Assembly: GCA_029379385.1 (NCBI GenBank)
Contig: CM055614.1
Span: forward strand, 12,839,528-12,903,527
Origin: Quillaja saponaria
Taxonomy: Eukaryota > Streptophyta > Magnoliopsida > Fabales > Quillajaceae
DNA length: 64,000 nt
Reading direction: 5' to 3'
Below are positions 37,861-48,091 of the stretch, one piece after another. Every line of letters starts with the position of its first letter. The first letter of the stretch is position 1. The position numbers and the translations under genes were made by a program. Below the pieces are notes generated by a model that saw only the letters and a program-made list of their open reading frames with translations, ran no database searches and was not told the origin of the DNA.

Positions 37861-38730
37861 AATTACTCAATTTTTTGACATGTTGTATTATTTGTTATTG
37901 AATCAATCTCCCTAACAGTTAACAACAATAGTGCTACTATTGAATTATTGAACGGTTCCAACTTTAAGAAATGGAAGCAAGATGTTGAATTTATCCTGGG
38001 AATTATGGATATCGATTTAGCTCTGCATAGTGAGAAACCTACTGATCTTTCTAATGCTAGCTCCATAGCTCAGAAAGAGGCTTTTGACAAATGGCAGAGA
38101 TCAAATAGGTTGAGTTTGATCTACATGAAGAGATCAATCTCTGAACATCTTTTGAGTAGGTTGCCTAAAACTCATAGTGCTAAAGATTTCATGAAAGCTG
38201 TGGAGGATAGGTACAAGGTATCTGATAATGCTGAGACTAGAAAGCTAGTAAGTATGAGATATGAAAATGGAATTGGGGTTCGAGAATTTATTCTCAAAAC
38301 GGTTCATGTACAAACCAAGCTTAAAAACAAAGAAATTTCAATCCCTGATAGTTTTGTGGTTCATCATTCTCTCAATTCCTTACCACCTGATTTCTCCTAA
38401 ATTAAAACTGCCCATAACACTCAAAATGAATCCTAGACCATCAATGACCTTATCTCTAAGTGTATGGATGAGGAGGATAAACTTAAGAAAGAAAAGAGTG
38501 AAACCGCACTTTTCGTTTCCCATTCCAAACCTAGTTTTACCAAGGGTAGTTAGGGTAAGTCTAAATCTACTCATCATAAGAAAACTCAAGATGCAAAAGG
38601 GCATGGTACTGGTCAGAAACCTGTTGTAGGTGGCCCTAAGGCTGCCATTAAAAATGACAATAAATGTTTCTTTTACAAAAAGAGAGGTCATGTGAAAACA
38701 GACTACTCAAATTAAAATCCCAGTTAAAAA
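37861..38730 (+). pseudogene. Copia gag (UBN2-type) with damaged zinc knuckle
   Basis: The frame 37948-38397 contains NGSNFKKWKQDVEFILG, DLALHSEKP, FDKWQRSNR and LPKTHSAKDFMKAVEDRYK, the usual copia gag-polypeptide text. It ends in a stop at 38398-38400. Gag text continues in another frame to a zinc knuckle near 38665-38710 that reads CFFYKKRGHVKTDYSN. Two of its cysteines are replaced by Tyr, so metal binding should fail. No clear ATG is seen at the start. Confidence 0.85.
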
Positions 38731-40153
38731 GGAAAAATAAACAAGAAGGTAACTCACTAGCTTTCATTTGTTTTGAATTTAATTTAGTTAATGTCCTATC
38801 AAATTCTTGGTGGCTTGACAGTGGTGCAATTATTCATGTTGCTTGTACCATGAAGGGGTTCAAACACAAAAGGAAACCAAGTGATTTAGAGGCAAAGCTT
38901 AGAGTCAGGAATGATGTCGAGGTTGAAGTCGAGTCCTTAGGAATCATCTTTTTAATTTTAGAAAGTGGTTTTGAACTTGTTTTGGAAAACACTTTTTATG
39001 TACCGTCTTTTAGGCAAAATTTGATTTTAGTTTCTTTGTTGGACAAAATTGGTTATTCCTTTAATTTTGGTAATTCAAAAGTTCAGTTACTTTTAAATTC
39101 TAAAATTGTTGGAGGGTGTGTTTTGTCCAATAGTTTATATAGAATGATTTTAGCACCCTTAAATGTTAATTCCTCCTTAAATACTGAAAAAGTTGTTTCC
39201 AAAATATCTTTAATTAAAGAGAAATTGTCAATACTTTGGCATAAGCATCTGGGTCACATATCAAGGAAAAAAGTTAAAATACTCATTAAGGATAGTATCC
39301 TACCATCACTTGATTTTGATGACTTAGAAATATGTGCTGATTGTATTAAAGGTAAACTGACCAAGACAAAGAAAAAGGGGTCAACCCGTAGTTTAGAACT
39401 CTTAGAGATCATTCACACAAATATTAGTGGATCCTATTCCACCACTTTATGTAAAAACTATTATTTCATTACCTTCATTGATGACTTTTTCCATTTTGGT
39501 TTTCTATACTTGATTAAAGAAAAATCTGATTCTCTTGATAAATTTACAATTTTTAAAACTGAAGTTGAAAAACAATTAGAGAAAGTCATTAAGATTGTGA
39601 GATCTGACCATGGAGGTGAGTATTATAGCAAACATGGAGTTGATGGTCAACATATAGGACCATTTGCAAAATACTTACAAAAGTGTGGGATCGTTGCCCA
39701 ATATACCATGCCTAGTAGACCTGAACAAAATGGTGTGGCTAAAAGGTCTAATCTCACCCTCAAGGAAATGATGAGAATATGATGAGTACGTCAAACTTAC
39801 CTGAATATTTTTTAGGGGAAGCCATTAAAACTATCTTGTACATCCTTAATAGGGTTCCCAGTAAAGCGGTGCCTAAAACATCTTTTGAGTTATGGACTAA
39901 GAGGAAGCCTAGCTTGAACCATTTTCATGTTTGGGGGTGTCTAGCTGAAGTGAGAATTTATAACCCAAATGAGAAGAAAATCAACCATAGATCTATCTGC
40001 TGTTACTTTATTGGTTATCCAAATCACTCTAAAGGATATAGGTTATATTGCCCCACACAAGAAACCAAAATAGTGGAATCACAAAATGCTAAGTTCTTGG
40101 AATTTAATGTTACCGAGTTGGAAAAGTCTTCACTTTTAGATCAGGGAGAGTGA
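38664..40153 (+). pseudogene. Copia protease and integrase, broken by stops
   Basis: A 372-codon frame (38664-39782) carries a protease motif WWLDSGAIIHV, an H-x3-H...C-x2-C integrase zinc site (LWHKHLGHIS, CADCIKGK) and the integrase core with FIDDF and RSDHGGEY. The first catalytic Asp of the core, usually HTD, reads HTN (near 39418), which would inactivate it. A stop at 39780 separates it from the continuation at 39779-40153 (EAIKTILYILNRVPSKAVPKT, YFIGYPNHSKGYRLY). The two frames overlap by a few bases. Confidence 0.85.
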
Positions 40154-42019
40154 AATAAGGATGCTACTATTCCATTATATGACCTGTCAGAAGCAATTGT
40201 TTCTTGCCTACTGTAAGAACAGGTGATGGGGGGAAGTATATGAACAAGCTGAAGTAGCACCACATGTTCCCATTGATGCTACTGCACATATTCCTAATGA
40301 AGCTCCTCAGCAACAGAATCTAGTTACACAAATACCTGTTAGAAGGTCTGAACGGTAGAGCAGGCATGTTATTTCTGATGACTTCATTATGTATTTGGGT
40401 GAAATTGATTATGATGTTCGTCATATTGTTGATCCCACTACATATGGAGAGGCTGTCTCCAGTCCACAATCAAACAAGTGGATTGAAGCCATGAGATAAG
40501 AGATGCAATCTATGGTACACAATGGTGCATGGAAGTTGGTTGCATTTCTAAAAGGTTACAAACCCATTGGGTACAAGTGCATTTACAAGACCAAGAAAGA
40601 TTCAAAGGGAAAATTTTAGCATTTCAAAGCAAAACTTGTAGCTAAAAAAGGTTTCTCTCAAAAAGAAGGTGTGGATTTTAGTGAGACTTTCTCTCCTATC
40701 TCAACTAAAGGCTTTTTTAGGGTCATCATTGCATTAATGGCTCATTTTAATCTTGAGTTACATCAGATGGATGTCAAGATAGCATTCTTAAATGAAGATC
40801 TTACTGAGGAAGTTTATATAGTTCAACCTAAAAGTTTCAAAGAAAATGGAGAGAGTGAACTTGTTTGTAGACTCACAAAGTCTATTTATGGTCTAAAACA
40901 AGCATCTCGACAATGGTTCTTGAAGTTTGATGAGGTGACTACCTTTCTTGGTTTTGTTGAAAACAAGATTGATCAATGCATATATCTCAAAGTCAATGGG
41001 AGCAAATTTATCATACTAGCTTTATACATTAATGATATTGTGCTTGCCATCAGTGGCATTGGTTTATTACATGAGACAAAATTGATGTTATCTAAGACCT
41101 TTGACATAAAGGATCTTGGGAAGGCATCATTTGTTCTTGGCATTGAAATTTATCTGGACAAATCTCGTCATTTGTTAAGTCTTTCTCAGTGAGCATACAT
41201 TGATCATGTGCTCGATTGGTTTAATATGCAAAAATGTAAACCTAGAGATGTACCAGTTGTTAAAGGTGACAGATTCAACTTGGATCGGTGTCCTATAAAT
41301 GATTTTCAAAAGGAAGTTCATGAAGAATGTGCCTTATGCTAGCGCAGTTGGAAGCTTGTTGTATGCTCAAGTTTGCACCAGGCCTGATATTACTTTTGCA
41401 GTGGGAGTTCTTGGTAGATATAAGTCAAACCCAAGACCAGAACATTGGGTTGCTGCGAAGAAAGTTATGAGGCATTTGCAGAGGACCAAGGACTTTATGC
41501 TGGTGTGTAAAAAGGTTAATCACCTTGAGTTGATTAGTTACTCTGATTATGACTTTGCTGGTTACAAGGATAATTTAAAATCCATATCAGGATACATTTT
41601 CATATTAGCTAGGGGGAACTGTATCTTGGAAAAGTTTTAAACAGACAATCACTACTTCTTCCACTATGCAGGCTGAGTTCGTTGCTTGTTATGGAGCATC
41701 GACATAGGGTATATAGTTGAAGAACATGATAACTTGTCTTGGTGAGGTTGATTCGATCTCTAGACCTCTTAAAATTTACTATGACAACAGTTTTGTTGTG
41801 TTCTTTTCAAAGAATAACAGGAACTCTAGTGCATCGAAAGCTATAGATATTAAGTATTTAGCTACCAGGGATTTAGTGAAAAATGGAGATATTATGTTTG
41901 AATATATTAAAACAGAAAAAATGTTAGCAGATCTTTTAACCAAAATACTTAGGACTGGAGTTTTCAAAAGTCATGTTGATAACATGAGTATCGTGGAGTC
42001 CTTTGCTGTTTTTGGTTAG
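40154..42019 (+). pseudogene. Copia reverse transcriptase and RNase H, broken by stops
   Basis: RT text starts near 40440 (NKWIEAM, then stops) and is open at 40671-41192: FSETFSPIS, LHQMDVKIAFLNEDL, IYGLKQASRQW. The catalytic YVDD box reads YIND (near 41025), losing the first Asp. RNase H pieces follow at 41299-41640 (VCTRPDITFAVGVLGRY, SYSDYDFAGYKD) and 41717-42019 (YDNSFVVFFSKN, DIKYLATRDLV, LADLLTKIL). Stops lie at about 41190, 41640 and 41715. Confidence 0.85.
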
Positions 42020-42407
42020 TGGGAGTTTGCGTTGTTTTATTCAAACTAACTAGCATGTTATATATGCTATTTGGTATCTTATGTTTGTTTACATCATTGT
42101 TGGATGGTATGTTTTATTAATGAAAATAATAGTTATTTTCATTATTATATGATTGATATTGTATGTGCACATATGGTTATTTATGAAACGTCATTACATT
42201 AAAATCTTAAGACTTAGTGTTTATCTTAAGTGTGATAGTTTTGTCTATTTGGAGGTATGTCTTAAATGACACTAATTGGATATCTCGAGATGGTTGTTGA
42301 GACATACAAGCTTAAAATTAAGCTTAAGTGATTTCTAGTGCTTTAGAAAGCATCCAGTTTTAATGAAATCAGTTGGAGGACCGATAATGAAAATAACATA
42401 TGTTGAT

Positions 42408-42480
42408 CACATTTAGATGTTTTTTTCTTGCTACACTACCACATTTAGATGTTTTTTTCTTGCTACACTACCACATTTAG
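42408..42480. repeat. 32-base tandem duplication in copia 3' UTR
   Basis: CACATTTAGATGTTTTTTTC... starts at 42408, 42440 and (partial) 42472. Confidence 0.9.
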
Positions 42481-42731
42481 ATCCATTGTAGATTAGGTTG
42501 TTAGTATTTGTAATTATGGATTGGTCGTGTGCCATTTAAGTAGAACAATGATTGCCATGATTCGATGTTAATAACTTAATTAGGCTAGATTATTTGAAGT
42601 GCGTCTCAGGACCAAAGTTTTTCTTTTAAAATTGTGGCCACATAAAAGTTATACCTTGCCCGAGAGTCGTTTTCTAAAAATATGTTTTTCAAAATTTTAA
42701 AACTATGGTTAATGTTGCCCAAGTGAGAAAA

Positions 42732-43209
42732 TGTTAAAAATTTCACATGTGGGCTATCATTAATTGTATGGTTTTATTTTAATAATAAAACGGGCTTAAG
42801 GTTTGGTCCATTTGAGATATGCTGGTAAAAGCTCATATAGTTTATGTAATCATTTGGGATAGGACTTAAGTACATTTTTTATCTGATTAAATGTCTTATC
42901 TGATTAGATGTGGATTGGCAATAAGTGTAGGCTGAGTGACTTTAAGAGTCTTTAATAGGAGGACTCTTAGAGTTTTATCTGATATTAAATAGCTATATCC
43001 CCTCTCCTCTCTTAACAAGCATATCTTGTCTCATTGAGAGTCGCCACTAAATACAGAGAGTACGAAGAGGAAGACCTAGCTATGTGAACATTTACTGAGA
43101 CGTGCTTGGCTGAGATTTCACATATCCGCTGTTATGGCTCAATCAAGTATGCAAACCTTATTGTTAATGTGTTCTAAATTCATGTATGAGATCCTGTATA
43201 ATTATAACA
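42732..43209 (+). repeat. 3' LTR of copia element 35984-43209
   Basis: A 478-base counterpart of the 5' LTR beginning TGTTAAAAATTTCA and ending TTATAACA, with scattered substitutions. It is followed directly by CACTA subterminal text (CAGCTCATCCCTAGC, compare 23590). Confidence 0.92.
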
Positions 43210-43390
43210 AACAGCTCATCCCTAGCATAAGAAGGCAAAGAAATGGCTTGGTATTTTTCCATCTCTTTCCATTTAGCAATCTAATTTTTGACGAGCAAGG
43301 CATTTCCTCGTCATTCTCTCACCAAATTATTTCGCAAGTGAATACTGAGTAACTAACTCTCTAGCCAAACTGATTTTTCTTGTAGTGTAA

Positions 43391-45300
43391 CACAACCCCC
43401 TTATCCTCATGCACAACTACATGTCTATATATTTATGGCCCACCAAGCAAACTCTCTTTTTCACGAAACTCTAATACAATTATAATCCAATTAAGATTAT
43501 TTACTCACCAAATAAATCTAACTAAAAAATTACAATTAGGAGCAATTGTTGGCAAGGTAATATATTGTAGTCGTGATAGAATCCGATAGATTATTTTTAC
43601 AGTAATACCTGTGAGGAAATCCAAGAAACCAAAAACAAAAATATTATAATATAATCTAAAACTCACTAAAAATAATTTAATTAAGAAATTAACTAAAAGA
43701 AAACCCATCATAATCACTACCAATTAAGTATTGATTAGCTACAAATGTACTGCATCCTAGAAACCACCAAAAACAGTTATTGAATATGTTTAAAAAGAAC
43801 CAGATGAGTACTTGAGGTTTGTATATTTATGAATATTGGCTAAATGTTCTAATTCTAGGATATATTTTATTTGCTAATAAAATATTTTAATTCTATCTGG
43901 ACGCATCATTGACCCACCATTATAATACTAAACTTTGGGTTGCAAGAACTTTAACTTGAGATTTAAAATAAATAAATAAAAAATAACTTTCTCAATATCA
44001 ATGTTGAGATGTAAGAGGTTTCGATTAAACAAATTATATTCGCTTTAATTTATAATTTGCAACGCCTGAAATTTTTGAACATATCTTTAATACGAGAATG
44101 TTTCAACTTTCAACTATAGGTAAAGGCATTCCTGGAATTGAACTAACCCAATCAAATCGATTGGTTTGATTTAATTAGCCGTCAAATTAGGCATTAGGTT
44201 TAAAAAGATAAGAATGAGATATTGGTTGAGCCGTAGTAGCCTGTGTTTTGTGTCTTAGAGTCTAAAATATGATTTCAAAACATAAAAAAAGTGTTTAGTT
44301 ACAAATTCAAAATCACGGAGCACAATTTTTTAGTGTTTTGCAAAAATTATGTATCCATAGATTTTGCAAAACATCGCACACATTTTTATTTATTTTTAGA
44401 CAAAATTACTTCTTAAAAGTTTTCTTAATTTACATCAAAGACTTTGTCTTTCTTGCTGGAAACCTAGGGCCATCTCACTCTCACTTTTCACCTCTCAACC
44501 AGAGCAGTCAAGGTCCTCCATGTAAGACCATGTTCACCTCTCATCAAATTCCTCTATTCTCAGTGCTTTATCTTGCTGGATCTATTCCATTTTCTTTATC
44601 TCTTATTTATTTGTATAATTTAATATTTTACAAGTTAAATACTTCATCAATTTATTATATTGTGTGAAAAAATATCGTTCCAAGTATTGATGAAAACAAA
44701 TACATAAAATATATTAAACATGTAAAACAAATTATAACAAATCAACTATCCAATAATGACAAAGTTAATTTCTGAAACAATGTTTTCCAAAGGCCAAGTC
44801 AAATTAGTAGATAGTTCTGAGATCAAATTTTCCAAATGAAAACACTGAAAACCACAATAATCTTATCACAAAGAAGAATTGATAACAATGGTCATCAATT
44901 CTTGACACGTCTCTTTCCAGGTTGCTACCATATCCTAAATTTCTAACAGGAATTAGGTATTGTCATTTTTCAGCCAATTATATTACTGACAAAGACAGTC
45001 AAGAATCAAGTCTTTTATTTAAGGACAAAACAGGGAACCTGCTGAGATGTGCGATTGATTGATTGATTGCTTTAACAGAATATGTCAACTCATGGAACAC
45101 GCTACGCGGTCTTGTGCCATCTGGTCCCTCCATCTCCTATAAAATAATAGACGGTGATGATTCAGTACTGGAGGCTGGAGTCGTACTTTGACTTGTAACA
45201 ATAATAAAACATAAAAAGGACAACGTTTTAATGAAATTAAATTGAACCATTCTTTACTCAAAAATAAACATTTTCCAAGTTCAAAACTTTAGCCTAATCT
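43391..45300. other. Intergenic region upstream of PLAC8 gene 3
   Basis: AT-rich, with no recognisable protein. The open frame at 44338-44667 has no recognised motif. The last few hundred bases probably contain promoter elements: TCCTATAAAATAATAG near 45137 and TTTATATATATGACAC near 45305 are both TATA-like. Confidence 0.5.
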
Positions 45301-45301
45301 T

Positions 45302-45316
45302 TTTATTTATATATAT
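45302..45316 (+). promoter_or_regulatory. Candidate TATA box of PLAC8 gene 3
   Basis: TTTATTTATATATATG lies about 160 bases before the ATG, leaving a leader of roughly 130 bases. A second candidate, CTATAAAATAATAG near 45137, is 340 bases upstream. Confidence 0.4.
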
Positions 45317-45474
45317 GACACAGACTATGGGCTCCCAAGGCTAAGTGCATGTATCTTTCTTTCTTTCATTTAATTTCTTATCTCCAAGCTATATATTTGC
45401 ACACTATTTGTGCTTAATTTCATTATCTGAAGCCAGTTGCAGTACAAGGCTAATTAACGCTTGATCATTCAATC

Positions 45475-46926
45475 ATGTACTCAACAAATCCAAACTCTTA
45501 CGAGAAATACACGGATGCGCCACCTCAATACGGCCCCAGTGCCGCCACGACAGGCATACCGGTGAACTCTTCCAGTCAATACTACTCCGAGAACCCCCGG
45601 CAGACTGCCCTTCCTGTTAAGGCTAAAACTCGAGATCCTTGGTCCACTGGCCTCTGCGACTGCTTCTCAGATTGCCGCAACTGTAAGTTCTCCGCCTTCT
45701 GCGGAGGCGCGTGAACATCACTCGCCACATTAGAACATATGTTTTTAGCTAATAAATTGCAATCTCGTGGGGTAACACTATTTGTTTTATTCCTTTTGAC
45801 AGGTTGCATAACATGGTGGTGTCCATGCATCACTTTTGGCCAAGTAGCTGAAATTGTTGATAAAGGATCAACATGTGAGTGTAAACTAATAACTAATAAT
45901 TGATTGGTGGTTATATAAAGTAAAATTGTTTGTGTACATAATTTAATTAACTAATGGAATATTAATTGTTGCAGCCTGTGGTGCAAGTGGGGCACTCTAC
46001 GCACTAATTGCTCTGGTGACTGGTTGCCCTTGCTTCTACTCATGTTTCTACCGCACAAAACTGAGACAGCAGTACATGTTGAAGGAGAAACCATGTGGGG
46101 ATTGCTTGGTTCACTGTTGCTGCGGGTACTGCGCTTTGTGCCAAGAGTATCGTGAGCTCCAAAACCGCGGCTTTGACATGGCCATTGGTAATATACAATT
46201 ACTCTCTCTTTAAAATGCTTCATATGCTCAAATAATGTTAAATCATAAAATAACGTATTTTTATTAGAAATCACAATCCAATCTAATTAGATGAGACTTT
46301 TTTTATGGGGAATGATCAGGTCGAGTTTGAATCAACTCATGAATAAATACATATAGGATTTGAAACTATAAACTTATATATGTATATAGTAATATTGTTG
46401 TTTTATCTTATCACTCCTCGGCTATGTATAGTCTATTACTGTATGGGAGAGGGTCAATAATATGTGTTTAGCTTGACTATATTGTCATTTTTATTACAAC
46501 TCTAATTTTAATTGAATAAAATAGAATTTTGACTGTTTCGGATCATTAAAGTTATCATATCCAATTATAATGATCATTCCAATCGGATTAAGTTGAATCT
46601 TACGACTCATTTTCATGCCTAATTGTTATGTCTATGCAGCTCTTTCAACTGTAGAAATATGAAATTTTCAGCTACTTAACTAGTAATTTCAATATTATAT
46701 TTCTTTTGTTTAAAAAAATATATATAGATGCAGTAATGTATTTCAAGTTTGTTTTTAAGACTCCAAAATGCTGTTGTCCACGCAATATTTTATTTATAAT
46801 TGGTATAAATTTTAATATTATCTTTGAAATTTGATGACAGGATGGCATGGAAATGTGGAGCAAAGGAATCGTGGAGTGGCCATGGCTCCCGCGGCTCCTA
46901 AAGTTGAAGAAGGCATGACGCGTTAA
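45475..46926 (+). CDS. PLAC8/PCR-type cysteine-rich small membrane protein, gene 3 (4 exons, 192 aa)
   Basis: Exons are 45475-45682, 45803-45874, 45975-46187 and 46841-46926; the joined frame is 579 nt. Exons 2 and 3 match genes 1 and 2 in length and phase. The N-terminus (about 60 residues) is longer and rich in Tyr, Pro and Ser (PPQYGP). Then come [17 protein letters not shown], the CCxxxxCPC signature as [20 protein letters not shown], a hydrophobic segment ([14 protein letters not shown]), [22 protein letters not shown] and the conserved GWHGN. The tail is [16 protein letters not shown]. It looks like a complete member of the plant PCR / cell number regulator family, acting at the plasma membrane. 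It is diverged from the tandem pair, so it is an older paralogue. The third intron (653 bases) is the longest. It converges on the glucanase gene. Confidence 0.93.
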
Positions 46927-47059
46927 ATTAAATGCAATTAATACATACCAATAGCATTTACATTTAGAAAAGTACTTGTCCTGCAGAACATGCTTGTGTT
47001 CTTGAGTTGTTATTGTAATTAATTGTGAGCTTCATGTGTTTACATAATTCTTACTTATC

Positions 47060-47065
47060 AATAAA
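47060..47065 (+). terminator. Polyadenylation signal candidate of gene 3
   Basis: AATAAA lies 134 bases after the stop codon, with T-rich text following. Confidence 0.5.
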
Positions 47066-47199
47066 GAGTGACTATTTTCTTTTTATTCATCGGTTTAGAT
47101 TGAAATTCTCGGACAAAAAAAAAATATATATATATATATATATACAAAAAAGAAAAACGACTTTAAGGAAGTTAGATCCATTTAGTTGCAGCTCATGTA

Positions 47200-47645
47200 G
47201 TGTTAAGGAGCCCCACATCGGATCGGATAAGGAAGGGATGGTCTTGGGCTTGTAAGCGTGGGCACTGCACACCCTAATGGGTTAACCTTTAGGGAGAGAA
47301 TAATGGTCCCTGACAAGTAGGATCAAAGTAAATGACTAATGTGCTCCTGTCTGCATGCAGTGAATGAATGAGTTGAGTATGAAGTGAGCATATTTGCTCA
47401 ATCTATCTACCACTACCATTACAAAATATAATATAATAACCTTGAGACTTGGGCAGACCTTCAATGAAATTCATGGCATTCCCAGTCCATACTCAAGTTG
47501 GAATAGGTAAAGGTTGGAACTTGGAGTAAACCTGGGGCTGAACTGGGGACATCTTTAGTTTACTGACAGGTTTCACACTGATGTGCTGCCTCACCTCCCT
47601 GTCCCTTCCATTCCTTTCCAGTAGAATACATATACTTCATCTTAC
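47200..47645 (-). pseudogene. Ty3/gypsy integrase remnant
   Basis: The minus strand reads, in broken frames, HQCETCQ (second half of the integrase zinc site), a short linker, then MDWECHEF and MNFIEGLPKSQG. The last is the usual start of the gypsy integrase catalytic core (MDFIEGLPKS). Further on come IEQICSLHTQLIHS and a TCQGPLF-like piece. CCCACATCGG near 47213 resembles text common at the edges of plant LTR elements. No LTR or target duplication was identified. It lies between two convergent genes. Confidence 0.65.
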
Positions 47646-47789
47646 TAAGTCTATATCGATATTTCACTACTGTATTCATGTGTAAGCCAAACAATTGAGA
47701 CTTTGTTAAAATCATCTCTAGCTAAATTCAAGTTAAAGATTTGACTTACAAGATTAACATGATCAAACCACATCATCAATATTGAATGG

Positions 47790-48091
47790 ACATCAGAAAA
47801 TCAGCAATTTATGTTCAAAGAATACAAATTTTTACTAGAAATAACCACCAAAGTGGTGGTTACCCCAACAATTAATAATTTCTGTGGTTTGTTTGTACAA
47901 AAACCTAGACTTCTCAACTCAGTTACTTGCCGATCTATATCTTCTAAACAACCAAGTGACACCCTACAAATCCTAGCTTGAGGAACAAAATTGGGTATGC
48001 CGCAAGATTCCAATGGCAGTATAGCAGCATGTCTTGCTACTTACAGATTAGATTCCCAGGCTGCAAAAACTTGCCTCAGATGTGCTTACTT
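47790..48091 (-). other. Probable 3' UTR of the glucanase gene
   Basis: This region follows the stop codon on the minus strand. No recognised coding text or canonical AATAAA is seen; AACATAAATTG near 47810 is the nearest weak signal. The minus-strand frame at 47801-48013 has no recognised domain. Confidence 0.4.

Larger units (their letters stand above)
35984..43209 (+). mobile_element. Ty1/copia element with both LTRs, 7.2 kb, coding region mutated
   Basis: It runs from the 5' LTR 35984-36444 to the 3' LTR 42732-43209, with a primer-binding-like site just after the first LTR and a purine tract (AAGTGAGAAA) just before the second. The order gag, protease, integrase, RT, RNase H places it in Ty1/copia. 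It sits in the right subterminal region of the 29959-43387 CACTA element, whose text is continuous across the insertion. Flanking pentamers GACAA and AACAG are not identical. A long leader (36460-37930) has no recognisable coding text. Confidence 0.9.
29959..43387 (+). mobile_element. CACTA element, 13.4 kb with a nested copia element (TSD TAA)
   Basis: The left end CATAACAAGAAAAAGACAGTT mirrors the right end AACTGATTTTTCTTGTAGTG. TAA flanks both sides (29956-29958 and 43388-43390), the 3-base duplication expected of CACTA elements. Subterminal zones on both sides are rich in short GCGAGG/CCTCGCC and GACGAGG motifs. Inside are a decayed Transposase_24-like region (31640-32930), an acidic Asp/Glu stretch near 35595-35630, and the copia element 35984-43209. 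Without the copia element it is about 6.2 kb. The left TIR has decayed (CATAA for CACTA). A pyrimidine-rich stretch at 30430-30540 may be the leader of its gene. Confidence 0.75.

Noticed and set aside
38380..38691. Minus-strand 103-codon frame in the copia element
   Set aside because: It is antisense to gag, which is recognised on the plus strand.
35979..43214. Perfect target duplication for the 35984-43209 copia element
   Set aside because: The flanks read GACAA and AACAG. Only partial similarity remains, so no duplication is claimed.
45582..46274. Minus-strand frames opposite PLAC8 gene 3
   Set aside because: They are shadows of the real exons, whose splice sites and motifs are on the plus strand.
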